In this document: piece by piece, positions 24,414-34,200 of the stretch
Layout of the letters: every line of letters starts with the position of its first letter
Numbering within the stretch: position 1 is the first letter of the stretch
Assembly (NCBI GenBank): GCA_041905405.1
Contig: JAYRLC010000004.1
Coordinates: 169,822 to 233,821 of the forward strand
DNA length: 64,000 nucleotides
Direction of reading: 5' to 3'
Source: RAM1 sp041905405
Lineage (GTDB): Bacteria > Pseudomonadota > Gammaproteobacteria > Burkholderiales > Burkholderiaceae_C
The notes under the pieces: generated by a model
What the model saw: the letters and a program-made list of their open reading frames with translations, nothing else
What the model was told of the DNA's origin: nothing
Databases searched by the model: none
Made by a program: the position numbers and the translations under genes

Positions 24414-25262
24414 ATGAAACTCGTCCGCTACGGCAACCCCGGAAAAGAAAAGCCCGGCCTGATCGACGCCGACGGCAAGCTGCGCGACCTGAGCGCGGTG
24501 GTCAAGGACATCGGTCCTGATCAGCTGGGCGACGCTGCCCTGGCCAAGCTGCGCAAGCTCAAGGCCGACAAGCTGCCGCTGGTCAGGGGCTCGCCGCGCA
24601 TGGGCTGCCCCGTGGTGGGTGTGGGCAAGTTCATTGCCATCGGCCTGAACTACGCGGACCATGCCGCCGAATCCGGCGCGCCCATTCCCAAGGAGCCCGT
24701 CGTTTTCATGAAGGCCACGAGCTGCATCCAGGGCCCCAATGACAACGTCATGCTGCCCAAGGGCTCGGTCAAGACCGACTGGGAAGTGGAGCTGGGCGTG
24801 ATCATCGGCACGCGCGCACGCTATGTGTCGCAGAAAGACGCGCTGAACCACGTGGCCGGCTACGCCACCATCAACGACGTGAGCGAGCGCGAGTTCCAGC
24901 TGGAGCGCGGCCCGCAGTGGGACAAGGGCAAGGGCTGCGACACCTTCGGCCCCATCGGCCCCTGGCTGGTCACGCGCGACGAGATCGCCAACGTGCAGAA
25001 GCTGTCGCTGTGGCTGGACCTGAACGGCAAGCGCGTGCAGACCGGCAACACGAAGACCATGATCTTCAACGTCGCCAAAATCGTGAGCTACCTGAGCCAG
25101 TTCATGACGCTGATGCCCGGCGACGTGATCACCACCGGCACGCCGCCCGGCGTGGGCCTGGGCATGAAGCCGCCGCTGTACCTGAAGAAGGGCGACGTGA
25201 TGGAGCTGGGCATCGAAGGCCTGGGCTCGCAGCGCCAGGTCGTCGTTCCGTTCAAGCTCTGA
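24414..25262 (+). CDS. Fumarylacetoacetate hydrolase family protein (2,4-diketo-3-deoxy-sugar-acid hydrolase-like)
   Basis: FAH-family enzyme of 282 residues, the usual length for hydrolases that split 2,4-diketo-3-deoxy aldonates into pyruvate and a hydroxy acid. Characteristic blocks are GLNYADHAAESG near residue 78, the metal-binding Glu region DWEVELGVIIG near 122, TINDVSEREFQLERG near 153 and TGTPPGVGLGMKP near 240. With the UxaA-type dehydratase and the KDF-dehydrogenase-like SDR it completes a non-phosphorylative sugar-acid route. The ATG at 24414 follows a good ribosome-binding site; an upstream extension of the frame lies in repeat DNA and is rejected. Confidence 0.87.
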   Translation: MKLVRYGNPGKEKPGLIDADGKLRDLSAVVKDIGPDQLGDAALAKLRKLKADKLPLVRGSPRMGCPVVGVGKFIAIGLNYADHAAESGAPIPKEPVVFMKATSCIQGPNDNVMLPKGSVKTDWEVELGVIIGTRARYVSQKDALNHVAGYATINDVSEREFQLERGPQWDKGKGCDTFGPIGPWLVTRDEIANVQKLSLWLDLNGKRVQTGNTKTMIFNVAKIVSYLSQFMTLMPGDVITTGTPPGVGLGMKPPLYLKKGDVMELGIEGLGSQRQVVVPFKL

Positions 25263-25278
25263 GCGCGTCGCGCTGGGC

Positions 25279-25827
25279 TCAGGTGCCGGCGGGCGTGAAC
25301 CCGCCGGTCACCCCACCCGTCAAGGCGCTCGGCAGCGGCACATCGCCCACCAGCTTGCGGCACCCCTCGGCGAGCTGGCGCACGGCATCCAGCATGCGCT
25401 GGCGCAGCGCGAGATAGGTCGCGTCATGTTCGCCGGACGCGGCCCATTGCTCGGGCGCCTTCATCCGCTGGACCTGCTGGCTCCAGAAGAAGTCCACGAG
25501 CGCCGTGTGCGCGACCAGCACCTCGACCATGGCCTGAGACAGTTCGGGGAAATGCGCCTGCTTGATCGCGCGGGCCCGCTCCAGCGGCGAACCGATGTGC
25601 GTGCTTTCGTCGGTGAAAAACGCGATGTGGCGCTGCGCCTCGACCCACTCGCAGTACTGGTCAAGCGCCTGGATCAGGTCATGCGCATGCTGCAGTCGGC
25701 AAGGCGCCTGGGCCCGCGGGCGCATCACGCGCCAGAGGAAAACGGCCGCGGCGCCCAGCGCAATGGCCAGCATGATGAAAGCCGGCCATGAAAGGCCGAG
25801 AAGCGAGAAGGAAGCCTGGTGACCCAT
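25279..25827 (-). CDS. Hypothetical protein with one N-terminal membrane helix
   Basis: Protein of 182 residues that I cannot assign to a named family. One hydrophobic helix spans about residues 11-32 (SWPAFIMLAIALGAAAVFLW), followed by a basic stretch and a helical, probably cytoplasmic domain with many Ala, Glu and Gln (for example LERARAIKQAHFPELSQAM). The start is well supported because GGAGGTGA, a near-perfect anti-16S match, lies five bases upstream. It converges on the FAH gene with a 16-base gap and is probably monocistronic. Confidence 0.7.
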   Translation of the reverse strand: MGHQASFSLLGLSWPAFIMLAIALGAAAVFLWRVMRPRAQAPCRLQHAHDLIQALDQYCEWVEAQRHIAFFTDESTHIGSPLERARAIKQAHFPELSQAMVEVLVAHTALVDFFWSQQVQRMKAPEQWAASGEHDATYLALRQRMLDAVRQLAEGCRKLVGDVPLPSALTGGVTGGFTPAGT

Positions 25828-26053
25828 GAGATCACCTCCATATCCAGTGCTGGTTGACCAGGTGACCCAAAGACAGCGGCAGACGTGTCAGGAATGGAGC
25901 TTCGATACGGCCAATTCACACCAGGGTTGGCCGCCGGGACGGGGTCGGTTCCTTGAATTTAAGGCTGCATGGGCGCGGGTACAAGCGTCAAAAGACATAC
26001 TCACGGCCTCGTTTGTATCTGGATGTGTGGATCCGATCGCTAATATGGCGGCC

Positions 26054-26368
26054 ATGACCGCAGACAACCTCGCCCTGACCGACAACGCGGCTGCGCACCG
26101 CTATGAAATCCACGTTGCGGGTACGCTCGCCGGCTTTGCCGAATACAACGAGCTCAAGGGCGCGCGCATGTTCACGCACACCGAAGTGTTGCCCGCATTC
26201 GAGGGCCAGGGCATAGGCTCGAAGCTTGCGAAATTCGCGCTGGACGACGTGCGCGACCGTGGGCTGCAGGTCGTGCCCGTGTGCCAGTTCATCGCAGGCT
26301 ATATCCGCCGGCATCCGCAGTACATGGACCTGCTCAGCCCCGAGAGTCGGCGCGCGTTCAAGGTCTGA
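26054..26368 (+). CDS. GNAT-like N-acetyltransferase domain protein
   Basis: Small protein of 104 residues resembling the minimal GCN5-related acetyltransferase family (YjdJ/YidJ type). The acetyl-CoA loop reads EVLPAFEGQGIGSKLAKFAL (about 48-67), followed by RDRGLQVVPVCQFIAGYIRR and a short C-terminal HPQYMDLL that is typical of the family. The substrate is unknown. An alternative ATG at 26045 would add three residues. The 226 bases upstream hold little beyond a 12-base palindrome, CTGGTTGACCAG, at 25850-25861. Confidence 0.75.
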   Translation: MTADNLALTDNAAAHRYEIHVAGTLAGFAEYNELKGARMFTHTEVLPAFEGQGIGSKLAKFALDDVRDRGLQVVPVCQFIAGYIRRHPQYMDLLSPESRRAFKV

Positions 26369-26446
26369 TATCGCCGGTTGGGCAAGGCGCGGCCGCTACC
26401 TGCCAGGTAATTGGCTTGCGCAGTGGTGCAGGCGACAGTGAGGCCA

Positions 26447-26466
26447 CGCGCACGGTGTCGTGCGCG
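26447..26466. other. Perfect 8-base-pair hairpin
   Basis: CGCGCACG and CGTGCGCG pair around a GTGT loop, between the acetyltransferase gene and the small membrane protein gene. No run of T follows, so an intrinsic terminator is not clearly supported. It could be a weak terminator or a processing site. Confidence 0.4.
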
Positions 26467-26491
26467 GCAACGCCTGACCAAGGATCTCCTC

Positions 26492-26902
26492 ATGAACTCG
26501 CTGACTTCTCCTGCCATGGCTCCTTGCGGCCACCTTTTGTCGCGCCTGCCGCTGCGCGGCGTGCTCGCCTTCGACGCGGCCACCTGCATCCTCATGGGCC
26601 TGCTGCTCAGTGTCTGGCCTGTACCGCTGTCCGTGCTGCTGGGCTTGCCTGCCGCGCTGTTGCTGGGGGCGGGGCTGCTGCTGTTCCCCTGCGCGGCGCT
26701 CATGCTGCTGGCGTCGGTCCGGCCACACCCGCTGCTGGTGGGGCTGGTGGTGCTGGGCAATGTGGCCTGGGCCGCGGCCAGCGTGCTGGTGGCGGTGCTG
26801 ATGGGGCCTGCCATACTGGGCATGGTGTTCGTGCTGGGCCAGGCCGTCGTGGTGGCCGCCCTGGCCTGGGTGGAATGGCAAGCCCGCGGCCAGGCCCGGT
26901 AA
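26492..26902 (+). CDS. Small four-helix integral membrane protein
   Basis: Protein of 136 residues, mostly hydrophobic, with about four predicted membrane helices: around GVLAFDAATCILMGLLLSVW, ALLLGAGLLLFPCAALMLLA, LLVGLVVLGNVAWAAASVLV and MVFVLGQAVVVAALAWVEW. It looks like the uncharacterised small membrane protein families found singly in proteobacteria. AAGGATCTCCTC before the ATG at 26492 supports this start. Function is unknown. Confidence 0.7.
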   Translation: MNSLTSPAMAPCGHLLSRLPLRGVLAFDAATCILMGLLLSVWPVPLSVLLGLPAALLLGAGLLLFPCAALMLLASVRPHPLLVGLVVLGNVAWAAASVLVAVLMGPAILGMVFVLGQAVVVAALAWVEWQARGQAR

Positions 26903-26976
26903 CCCGAAACACCTCAGCGGGGTAAACCCGCACTGCCCCTAGGAGCGCATCCCTAGAAATATCCGGCCCCTGTCGC

Positions 26977-27028
26977 TTGACGGCCAGAGAAGTCATGCAA
27001 AATAGAACGACCGTTCGTTTTATTTTGC
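26977..27028 (+). promoter_or_regulatory. Promoter and palindromic operator of the fatty-acid operon
   Basis: A -35-like TTGACG (26977-26982) precedes an AT-rich -10 region (CAAAAT or AAATAG) at about 26998-27005. The -10 region overlaps a 32-base near-palindrome at 26997-27028 whose centre is AGAACGACCGTTCGTTTT and whose outer arms are GCAAAATA and TTATTTTGC; only two base pairs of the palindrome are unmatched. The TetR gene starts nine bases downstream. This is the form expected of an autorepressed TetR promoter. Confidence 0.7.
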
Positions 27029-27037
27029 GAAGACACC

Positions 27038-27730
27038 ATGCCCGTCACCGAACTGCCAGTCAAAACCCCGCGCCCCGGCGGCCGGGCGCTGCAAAAGGGC
27101 CAGCAGACCAAGGCCGCCATTGTGGACGCCGCGCTGGGCCTGGCGACCCAGATCGGCCTGGAAGGCCTGTCCATCGGCGCGCTGGCCGAGGTCACGCAGA
27201 TGAGCAAGTCGGGTGTGTTCGCCCACTTTGGCTCGCGCGAGGAACTGCAGATCTCGGTCATCCGTGAGTACCACACGCGCTTCGAGGACGAGGTGTTCTA
27301 CCCCGCCATGCGCGAGCCGCGCGGCCTGCCGCGCCTGCGGGCGCTGTTTGACAACTGGATGAAGCGCACCTCGGTCGAAATCGACTCGGGCTGCATCTAC
27401 ATCAGCGGCGCCGTCGAGTTCGATGACCGCGCCGGTCCCGTGCGCGACGCGCTGGCCAGCTCGGTCATGACCTGGCACGCCGCGATGAAGCGCGCGCTGG
27501 TGGTGGCCCGCGAAGAAGGCCACCTGCGCGCCGACGTGAACGAAGAGCAGATGCTGTTCGAGATCCACGGCCTGATCCTGGCGCTGCACTACGAGGCGCG
27601 CTTCCTGAAGAACCCCGGCTCCATCGACCGCGCCCGCCGCGGCTTCGACAACATCCTGCGGCTGTACGGCGCACAAGCCGCCGTGCCCGTCCCCAAATCC
27701 ACCCGATCCACCAGAAACGTCAAGGAGTAA
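27038..27730 (+). CDS. TetR/AcrR-family transcriptional regulator
   Basis: Repressor of 230 residues heading the beta-oxidation operon. After a flexible start the DNA-binding domain (about 24-75) contains QQTKAAIVDAALGLATQIGL, then the helix-turn-helix SIGALAEVTQMSKSGVFAHF. The remaining helical domain (about 80-210) would bind the inducer, probably a long-chain acyl-CoA given the neighbours. It is followed five bases later by the acyl-CoA dehydrogenase gene. The 32-base palindrome upstream is its likely operator, so the operon is probably autorepressed. Confidence 0.88.
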   Translation: MPVTELPVKTPRPGGRALQKGQQTKAAIVDAALGLATQIGLEGLSIGALAEVTQMSKSGVFAHFGSREELQISVIREYHTRFEDEVFYPAMREPRGLPRLRALFDNWMKRTSVEIDSGCIYISGAVEFDDRAGPVRDALASSVMTWHAAMKRALVVAREEGHLRADVNEEQMLFEIHGLILALHYEARFLKNPGSIDRARRGFDNILRLYGAQAAVPVPKSTRSTRNVKE

Positions 27731-27735
27731 ACCCC

Positions 27736-29532
<1,797 letters not shown>

Positions 29533-29540
29533 ACCCGGTT

Positions 29541-29588
29541 TGTCATCCCGGGCGCTCGCCTGTCATCCCGGGCTTGACCCGGGATCCA
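29541..29588. repeat. GTCATCCCGGG palindromic repeats
   Basis: Two GTCATCCCGGG units sit in tandem between the dehydrogenase and DUF2147 genes. The second forms the hairpin ATCCCGGGCTTGACCCGGGA (29566-29585). This is a common proteobacterial intergenic palindrome and could act as a transcript-stability hairpin within the operon. In frame it would encode the CHPGLDPGS string typical of mis-extended starts. Confidence 0.7.
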
Positions 29589-29611
29589 TGCCTCAACCCA
29601 AGGAGCTCACC

Positions 29612-30049
29612 ATGTACACACGTTACTTTGCCGGCCTGGTATTCCTGTCCTCCGTTGGCGCCGCCTGGGCGCAGACCACGCCCGTCGGGCTGTGGCGCAA
29701 CGTCGACGACAAGACGGGTGAGGCCAAGGCCGAGATCCGCATCACCGAAGCGGGCGGCGTGCTGAACGGCCGCATCGAAAAGCGGCTGGCCAAGGACGCC
29801 AAGGCCGGTGCCGTCTGCGAGGAATGCAAGGACGACCGCAAGGGCAAGCCCATGGACGGCCTGGAGATCATCCGCGGCGCCAAAAAAGCCGAGGGCAAGG
29901 ACGTGTGGGAAGGCGGCAAGATCCTCGACCCCGAAAACGGCCGCGACTACACGCTGCGCATGACGCCCATCGACGGCGGCAAGAAGCTGGAAGTGCGCGG
30001 CTCGTTCGGTCCGTTCGGCCGAACGCAAACCTGGGTTCGCGCCCAGTAA
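29612..30049 (+). CDS. DUF2147 secreted protein
   Basis: Exported protein of 145 residues with a signal peptide (MYTRYFAGLVFLSSVGAAWA, cleavage near 20-22). The mature part is a DUF2147 domain beginning PVGLWRNVDDKTGEAKAEIR, with CEECKD near residue 70, EIIRGAKK near 87 and the ending GSFGPFGRTQTWVR. Members are small beta-barrel-like periplasmic proteins of unknown function, often inside fatty-acid oxidation operons. I chose the ATG at 29612, which has an AAGGAG site; the longer frame only adds repeat-derived residues. Confidence 0.85.
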   Translation: MYTRYFAGLVFLSSVGAAWAQTTPVGLWRNVDDKTGEAKAEIRITEAGGVLNGRIEKRLAKDAKAGAVCEECKDDRKGKPMDGLEIIRGAKKAEGKDVWEGGKILDPENGRDYTLRMTPIDGGKKLEVRGSFGPFGRTQTWVRAQ

Positions 30050-30066
30050 AACATCAGGAAAGATTC

Positions 30067-32466
30067 ATGTCCCGTTTCAATGTGAAGAAAGTCGCCGTAC
30101 TCGGCGCAGGCGTGATGGGCGCGCAAATCGCTGCGCACCTGGTCAACGTCAAGGTGCCGGTGGTGCTGTTCGACCTGCCCGCGAAGGAAGGGCCCAAGAA
30201 CGGCATCGTCACCAAAGCCATCGAAGGCTTGAAGAAGCTCAAGCCGTCGCCACTGGGCGTGCCGGAAGACGCAGCCCTCATTGGCCAGGCCAACTACGAA
30301 GAGCACATGGAGCAGTTGAAAGACTGCGACCTGATCATCGAGGCCATCGCCGAGCGCATGGACTGGAAGCTGGACCTGTACAAGAAGATCGCGCCCCACA
30401 TCGCACCGCATGCGATCGTGGCGTCCAACACCTCGGGCCTGTCGATCACCAAGCTGTCCGAGGCGCTACCTGAAGAAATCAAGCCGCGCTTTTGCGGCAT
30501 CCACTTCTTCAACCCGCCGCGGTACATGTACCTGGTGGAGTTGATCAACACGCCCACCACCGACCCGAAAATCCTGGACGACCTGGAAACCTTTGTCACC
30601 AGTGGCCTTGGCAAGGGCGTGGTGCGGGCGAAAGACACGCCCAACTTCATCGCCAACCGCGTGGGCATCGCCGGCATGCTGGCGACGATGAAAGAGGTCG
30701 AGAACTTCGGCCTGACCTACGACGTGGTGGACGACCTGACCGGCAAGAAGCTGGGCCGCGCGTCCAGCGGCACGTTCCGCACGGCCGACGTCGTGGGCCT
30801 GGACACCATGGCCCATGTGGTCAAGACGCTGCAGGACAACCTCAGTGAAAAGACGGACCCGTTCTACGCGAGCTTCGGCACGCCGCCGGTGCTCAAGACC
30901 CTGCTAGAGATGGGCAACCTCGGCCAGAAGACCAAGGCCGGTTTCTACAAGAAGGTCGGCCGCGATGTGCTGCGCTTCGACCTGGAGAAAAAGGACTACG
31001 TGCCCGGCGGCGAAAAGGGCGACGAGGTCTATGGCCGCATGCTCAAGAAGCCCGCGGCCGAGCGCCTGAAACTGCTGCGCAATGCCGAAGGCGCGCAGGG
31101 CCAGTTCCTCTGGGCCATTCTGCGCAACAGCTTCCACTACGCGGCCGTGCACCTGGCCGACATTGCCGAGACCGCGCGCGACGTGGACTTTGCGATGCGC
31201 TGGGGCTTCGGCATGAAGCAGGGCCCGTTCGAGCTGTGGCAGGAAGCCGGCTGGCTCAACGTGGCGAAGATGATCCAGGAGGACATCGACGCCGGCAAGG
31301 CACTGAGCAAGGCGCCGCTGCCCGACTGGGTGTTCAAGGGGCCGGTTGCCGATGGTGGCGGCGTGCACACGGCTGCGGGTTCATGGAACCCCACGACGAA
31401 GAAGTTCGAGCCGCGTCGTATGCTGCCGGTGTACGAGCGCCAGCTGTTCCCCGAGAACGTGCTGGGCAGCCAGGCGCAGGGTTTTGAGACAGCAGGCAAG
31501 ACGCTGCACGAGGACAAGGGCATCCGCCTGTGGACGCTGGACGATCAGGTTTTGATCGCCAGCATCAGGACCAAGATGCACGCCATCAGCCCCGAGGTGG
31601 CCGAGGGCCTGCAGCTCGCTGTCGACATGGCCGAAAAGGACTACCAGGGCATGGTCATCTGGTCGGGCGACGACCCGTTCAGCGCGGGCGCCGACCTGCA
31701 GGCCATGCTGCCGGCGTTCATGGCCGTGGGTGTGAGCGCGATCGACGAGGCCGAGCATCACCTGCAGCAGACCATGCTGAAGCTGCGCTACGCCAACGTG
31801 CCGGTCATCTCCGCGATCCGTGGCATGGCGCTGGGGGGTGGCTGCGAAATCGCCGTGCACAGCGCGCGTCGCGTCGTGGCGATGGAAAGCTACATCGGCC
31901 TGGTCGAAGTAGGCGTGGGCCTGGTGCCTGGTGCCGGCGGCCTGACCTACATCGCGCGCCGCGCGGCCGAGAACTCGGCCACCTCCACCGACAAGGACCT
32001 GCTGAAGTTCGTGACCGAAGGCTTCACGGCCGCGGCCATGGCCAAGGTGGGCACCAGCGCGATCGAAAGCCGCAAGCTCGGCTATCTGCTGGACAGCGAC
32101 GTGATCGTTGCGAACAAGGACGAGCTGCTGTACATCGCGCTGAACGAAGCGCGTGCCCTGTACAACGGCGGCTACCGTCCGCCGCACAAACGCCAGTTCC
32201 CTGTGGCCGGCCGCAACGGCAAGGCCACGATCCAGGGCCAGCTGGTCAACATGCGCGACGGCGGCTTCATCAGCCAGCACGACTTCCACATCGCCAGCCT
32301 GATTGCCGGCGTGGTGACCGGCGGCGACGTGGACACCAACACGATGGTGACCGAGGAATACCTGATGACGCTGGAGCGGCAGGCCTTCTGCTCGCTGCTG
32401 ACACACCCCAAGACCCAGGAACGGATCATGGGCATGCTCTCCACGGGCAAGCCCGTCAGGAACTGA
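30067..32466 (+). CDS. 3-hydroxyacyl-CoA dehydrogenase / enoyl-CoA hydratase (FadN-like)
   Basis: Bifunctional beta-oxidation enzyme of 799 residues in the FadN order, with the dehydrogenase first. The NAD site is VAVLGAGVMGAQIAAHL (about 9-25), followed by IIEAIAERMDWK near 91 and the dehydrogenase motif GIHFFNPPRYMYLVEL near 145. The crotonase part (about 500-690) carries WSGDDPFSAGADLQAML near 535 and the second oxyanion-hole block IRGMALGGGCEIAVHSARRV near 583. It hydrates enoyl-CoA and oxidises the product, feeding the thiolase downstream. The ATG at 30067 begins the conserved Rossmann segment. Confidence 0.93.
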   Translation: MSRFNVKKVAVLGAGVMGAQIAAHLVNVKVPVVLFDLPAKEGPKNGIVTKAIEGLKKLKPSPLGVPEDAALIGQANYEEHMEQLKDCDLIIEAIAERMDWKLDLYKKIAPHIAPHAIVASNTSGLSITKLSEALPEEIKPRFCGIHFFNPPRYMYLVELINTPTTDPKILDDLETFVTSGLGKGVVRAKDTPNFIANRVGIAGMLATMKEVENFGLTYDVVDDLTGKKLGRASSGTFRTADVVGLDTMAHVVKTLQDNLSEKTDPFYASFGTPPVLKTLLEMGNLGQKTKAGFYKKVGRDVLRFDLEKKDYVPGGEKGDEVYGRMLKKPAAERLKLLRNAEGAQGQFLWAILRNSFHYAAVHLADIAETARDVDFAMRWGFGMKQGPFELWQEAGWLNVAKMIQEDIDAGKALSKAPLPDWVFKGPVADGGGVHTAAGSWNPTTKKFEPRRMLPVYERQLFPENVLGSQAQGFETAGKTLHEDKGIRLWTLDDQVLIASIRTKMHAISPEVAEGLQLAVDMAEKDYQGMVIWSGDDPFSAGADLQAMLPAFMAVGVSAIDEAEHHLQQTMLKLRYANVPVISAIRGMALGGGCEIAVHSARRVVAMESYIGLVEVGVGLVPGAGGLTYIARRAAENSATSTDKDLLKFVTEGFTAAAMAKVGTSAIESRKLGYLLDSDVIVANKDELLYIALNEARALYNGGYRPPHKRQFPVAGRNGKATIQGQLVNMRDGGFISQHDFHIASLIAGVVTGGDVDTNTMVTEEYLMTLERQAFCSLLTHPKTQERIMGMLSTGKPVRN

Positions 32467-32467
32467 G

Positions 32468-32902
32468 ATGGCTGATACGGCGCAGGAAACCCTGGACTCG
32501 AGCTCCCTCTACCGCAAGCGGGAGAGGGCTGGGGTGAGGGCCCGCACCCTGCGCCAGAACCAAACCGACGCAGAAACCACTCTCTGGAGCCGCCTGCGCA
32601 GTCGTCAGCTGTTGAACCTGAAGTTCCGCCGCCAGCATCCGCTGGGCGCTTACTTCGCCGACTTCGCATGTATTGAAATCGGCTTGGTGATCGAACTGGA
32701 CGGCGGGCAGCATGGCGAAGAAGCCGCAGGAAGTTACGACCTCCAGCGCGAAGAAAAAATGAAAGCGCTCGGATTTCAGACATTGCGTTTCTGGAATCAC
32801 GAGGTGCTGCAGCAGACCGAGGCTGTGATGGAAAAGATTCGGCAGGTTGCCGAGGCTCTTGCCCTCACCCCAACCCTCTCCCGCGAGCGGGAGAGGGAGT
32901 AA
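32468..32902 (+). CDS. DUF559 (Vsr-like) endonuclease domain protein with repeat-encoded ends
   Basis: Protein of 144 residues whose core (about 25-125) is a DUF559 domain of the very-short-patch/PD-(D/E)xK nuclease fold: LRQNQTDAETTLWSRLRSRQ, FRRQHPLGAYFADFACIEIG, LVIELDGGQH and LGFQTLRFWNHEVL. Its N-terminal LYRKRERAGVRAR and C-terminal LTPTLSRERERE are not domain sequence; they are translations of two inverted REP sequences bracketing the gene. It starts one base after the FadN-like stop and breaks an otherwise simple fatty-acid operon. Such solo domains may be stray nucleases or part of a repeat-linked cassette. Confidence 0.8.
   Translation: MADTAQETLDSSSLYRKRERAGVRARTLRQNQTDAETTLWSRLRSRQLLNLKFRRQHPLGAYFADFACIEIGLVIELDGGQHGEEAAGSYDLQREEKMKALGFQTLRFWNHEVLQQTEAVMEKIRQVAEALALTPTLSRERERE
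32505..32541 (-). repeat. REP (CCCTCTCCC family), left flank of the DUF559 gene
   Basis: This 37-base unit has GCGGGAGAGGGCTGGGGTGA at its centre. It is an inverted copy of 32861-32897 (33 of 37 positions by eye) and belongs to the family found at 44812-44889 and 48198-48231. It lies inside the DUF559 reading frame. Confidence 0.85.
32861..32897 (+). repeat. REP (CCCTCTCCC family), right flank of the DUF559 gene
   Basis: This 37-base unit starts GCCCTCACCCCAACCCTCTC and forms the hairpin CTCTCCCGCGAGCGGGAGAG (32875-32894). It encodes the last residues of the DUF559 protein in frame. With the left copy it defines a 393-base unit with inverted ends. Confidence 0.85.
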
Positions 32903-32928
32903 GACACGAATTTCAAGGAGCATTGCTC

Positions 32929-34137
32929 ATGAGCAAACAAGTTCAAGACGCCTACATCGTTGCCGCCACGCGCACGCCCATCGGGCGGTCGCACAAGGGG
33001 TACTTCCGCAACACGCGGCCCGACGACCTGTTGGCCGCCGCGCTGCGCGCCGCGCTTGCGCAGGCGCCCGGGCTGGACCCCGCTGCCATCGAGGACGTGA
33101 TCTGCGGCTGCGCGATTCCCGAGGGCGCGCAGGGCCTGAACGTGGCGCGCATCGGTGCCGTGCTGGCCGGGCTGCCCAAGAGCGTGGGCGGCATCACCGT
33201 CAACCGCTTCTGCGCATCGGGCCTGTCGGCCGTGCAGATGGCGGCTGACCGCATCCGCGTGGGCGAAGCCGACGTGATGATCGCCGCCGGCACCGAGAGC
33301 ATGAGCATGGTGCCCATGATGGGCAATTCGCCCAGCCTGTCGCCCACGATCTTCTCCAACCCCGACGACATCGAAAGTTACGGCATCGCCTACGGCATGG
33401 GCCTGACGGCCGAGAAGGTCGCGCAGCAGTGGAAGGTCTCGCGCGAGGCGCAGGACGAGTTCGCGTACCAGTCGCACATGAAGGCCATCGCTGCCATGAA
33501 GGCCGGCGAGTTCGCCAATGAAATCACGCCCATCGACGTGGCCGAGCGCTCGGTGGACCTGGAGTCCGCCGACGTGAGCATCGCCACGCGCACCGTCAAC
33601 ATCGACGAAGGCGCGCGTCCCGACACCACGCTCGAAGGCCTGGCCAAGCTGCGCACGGTGTTTGCCGCGCGTGGCAGCGTGACGGCCGGCAACAGCTCGC
33701 AGACGTCCGACGGCGCGGGCGCGCTGATCGTGGTGAGTGAGGCGGCTCTGAAGCGCTACAACCTCAAGCCGCTCGCGCGATTCGTGGGCTACGCGAGCCG
33801 CGGGGTGCCGCCGCACATCATGGGCATCGGCCCGGTCGAGGCGATTCCGGCCGCGCTGAAGAACGCGGGCCTGAAGCAGAGCGACATCGACTGGATCGAG
33901 CTGAACGAAGCGTTCGCCGCGCAGTCGCTGGCCGTCATCAACACGCTCAAGCTGGACCCCGCCAAGGTCAACCCCATGGGCGGCGCCATTGCGCTGGGCC
34001 ATCCGCTGGGTGCCACGGGCGCTATCCGCTCGGCGACAGTCGTGCACGCGCTGCAGCGCAAGAATCTGAAGTACGGCATGGTCACGATGTGCGTGGGCAT
34101 GGGCCAGGGCGCTGCAGGAATCTTCGAAAAGGTCTGA
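32929..34137 (+). CDS. Acetyl-CoA C-acyltransferase (thiolase)
   Basis: Thiolase of 402 residues that cleaves 3-ketoacyl-CoA with CoA at the end of each beta-oxidation round. The nucleophile Cys is in VNRFCASGLSAVQM near residue 90. The C-terminal catalytic parts are GAIALGHPLGATGAIR near 346-361 (His) and GMVTMCVGMGQGAAGIFE near 384-401 (second Cys). The ATG at 32929 has AAGGAG eight bases upstream; a TTG six bases earlier is too close to that site. It works with the FadN-like enzyme, from which it is separated by the DUF559 insertion. Confidence 0.95.
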   Translation: MSKQVQDAYIVAATRTPIGRSHKGYFRNTRPDDLLAAALRAALAQAPGLDPAAIEDVICGCAIPEGAQGLNVARIGAVLAGLPKSVGGITVNRFCASGLSAVQMAADRIRVGEADVMIAAGTESMSMVPMMGNSPSLSPTIFSNPDDIESYGIAYGMGLTAEKVAQQWKVSREAQDEFAYQSHMKAIAAMKAGEFANEITPIDVAERSVDLESADVSIATRTVNIDEGARPDTTLEGLAKLRTVFAARGSVTAGNSSQTSDGAGALIVVSEAALKRYNLKPLARFVGYASRGVPPHIMGIGPVEAIPAALKNAGLKQSDIDWIELNEAFAAQSLAVINTLKLDPAKVNPMGGAIALGHPLGATGAIRSATVVHALQRKNLKYGMVTMCVGMGQGAAGIFEKV

Positions 34138-34200
34138 AGGCCCTGCATCTGATTCCCGCAAGCCAACGTAGATTGGCCTCGACAACACAGGAGATGCACA

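Noticed and set aside
29540..29611. Longer N-terminus for the DUF2147 protein
   Set aside because: The extension is translated palindromic repeat (CHPGLDPGS) and would bury the signal peptide; AAGGAG precedes the ATG at 29612.
32468..32902. DUF559 gene as a transposase
   Set aside because: The core is a Vsr/PD-(D/E)xK-like nuclease domain. No transposase, DDE or Y1-transposase motif is visible, so only a repeat-linked nuclease is claimed.
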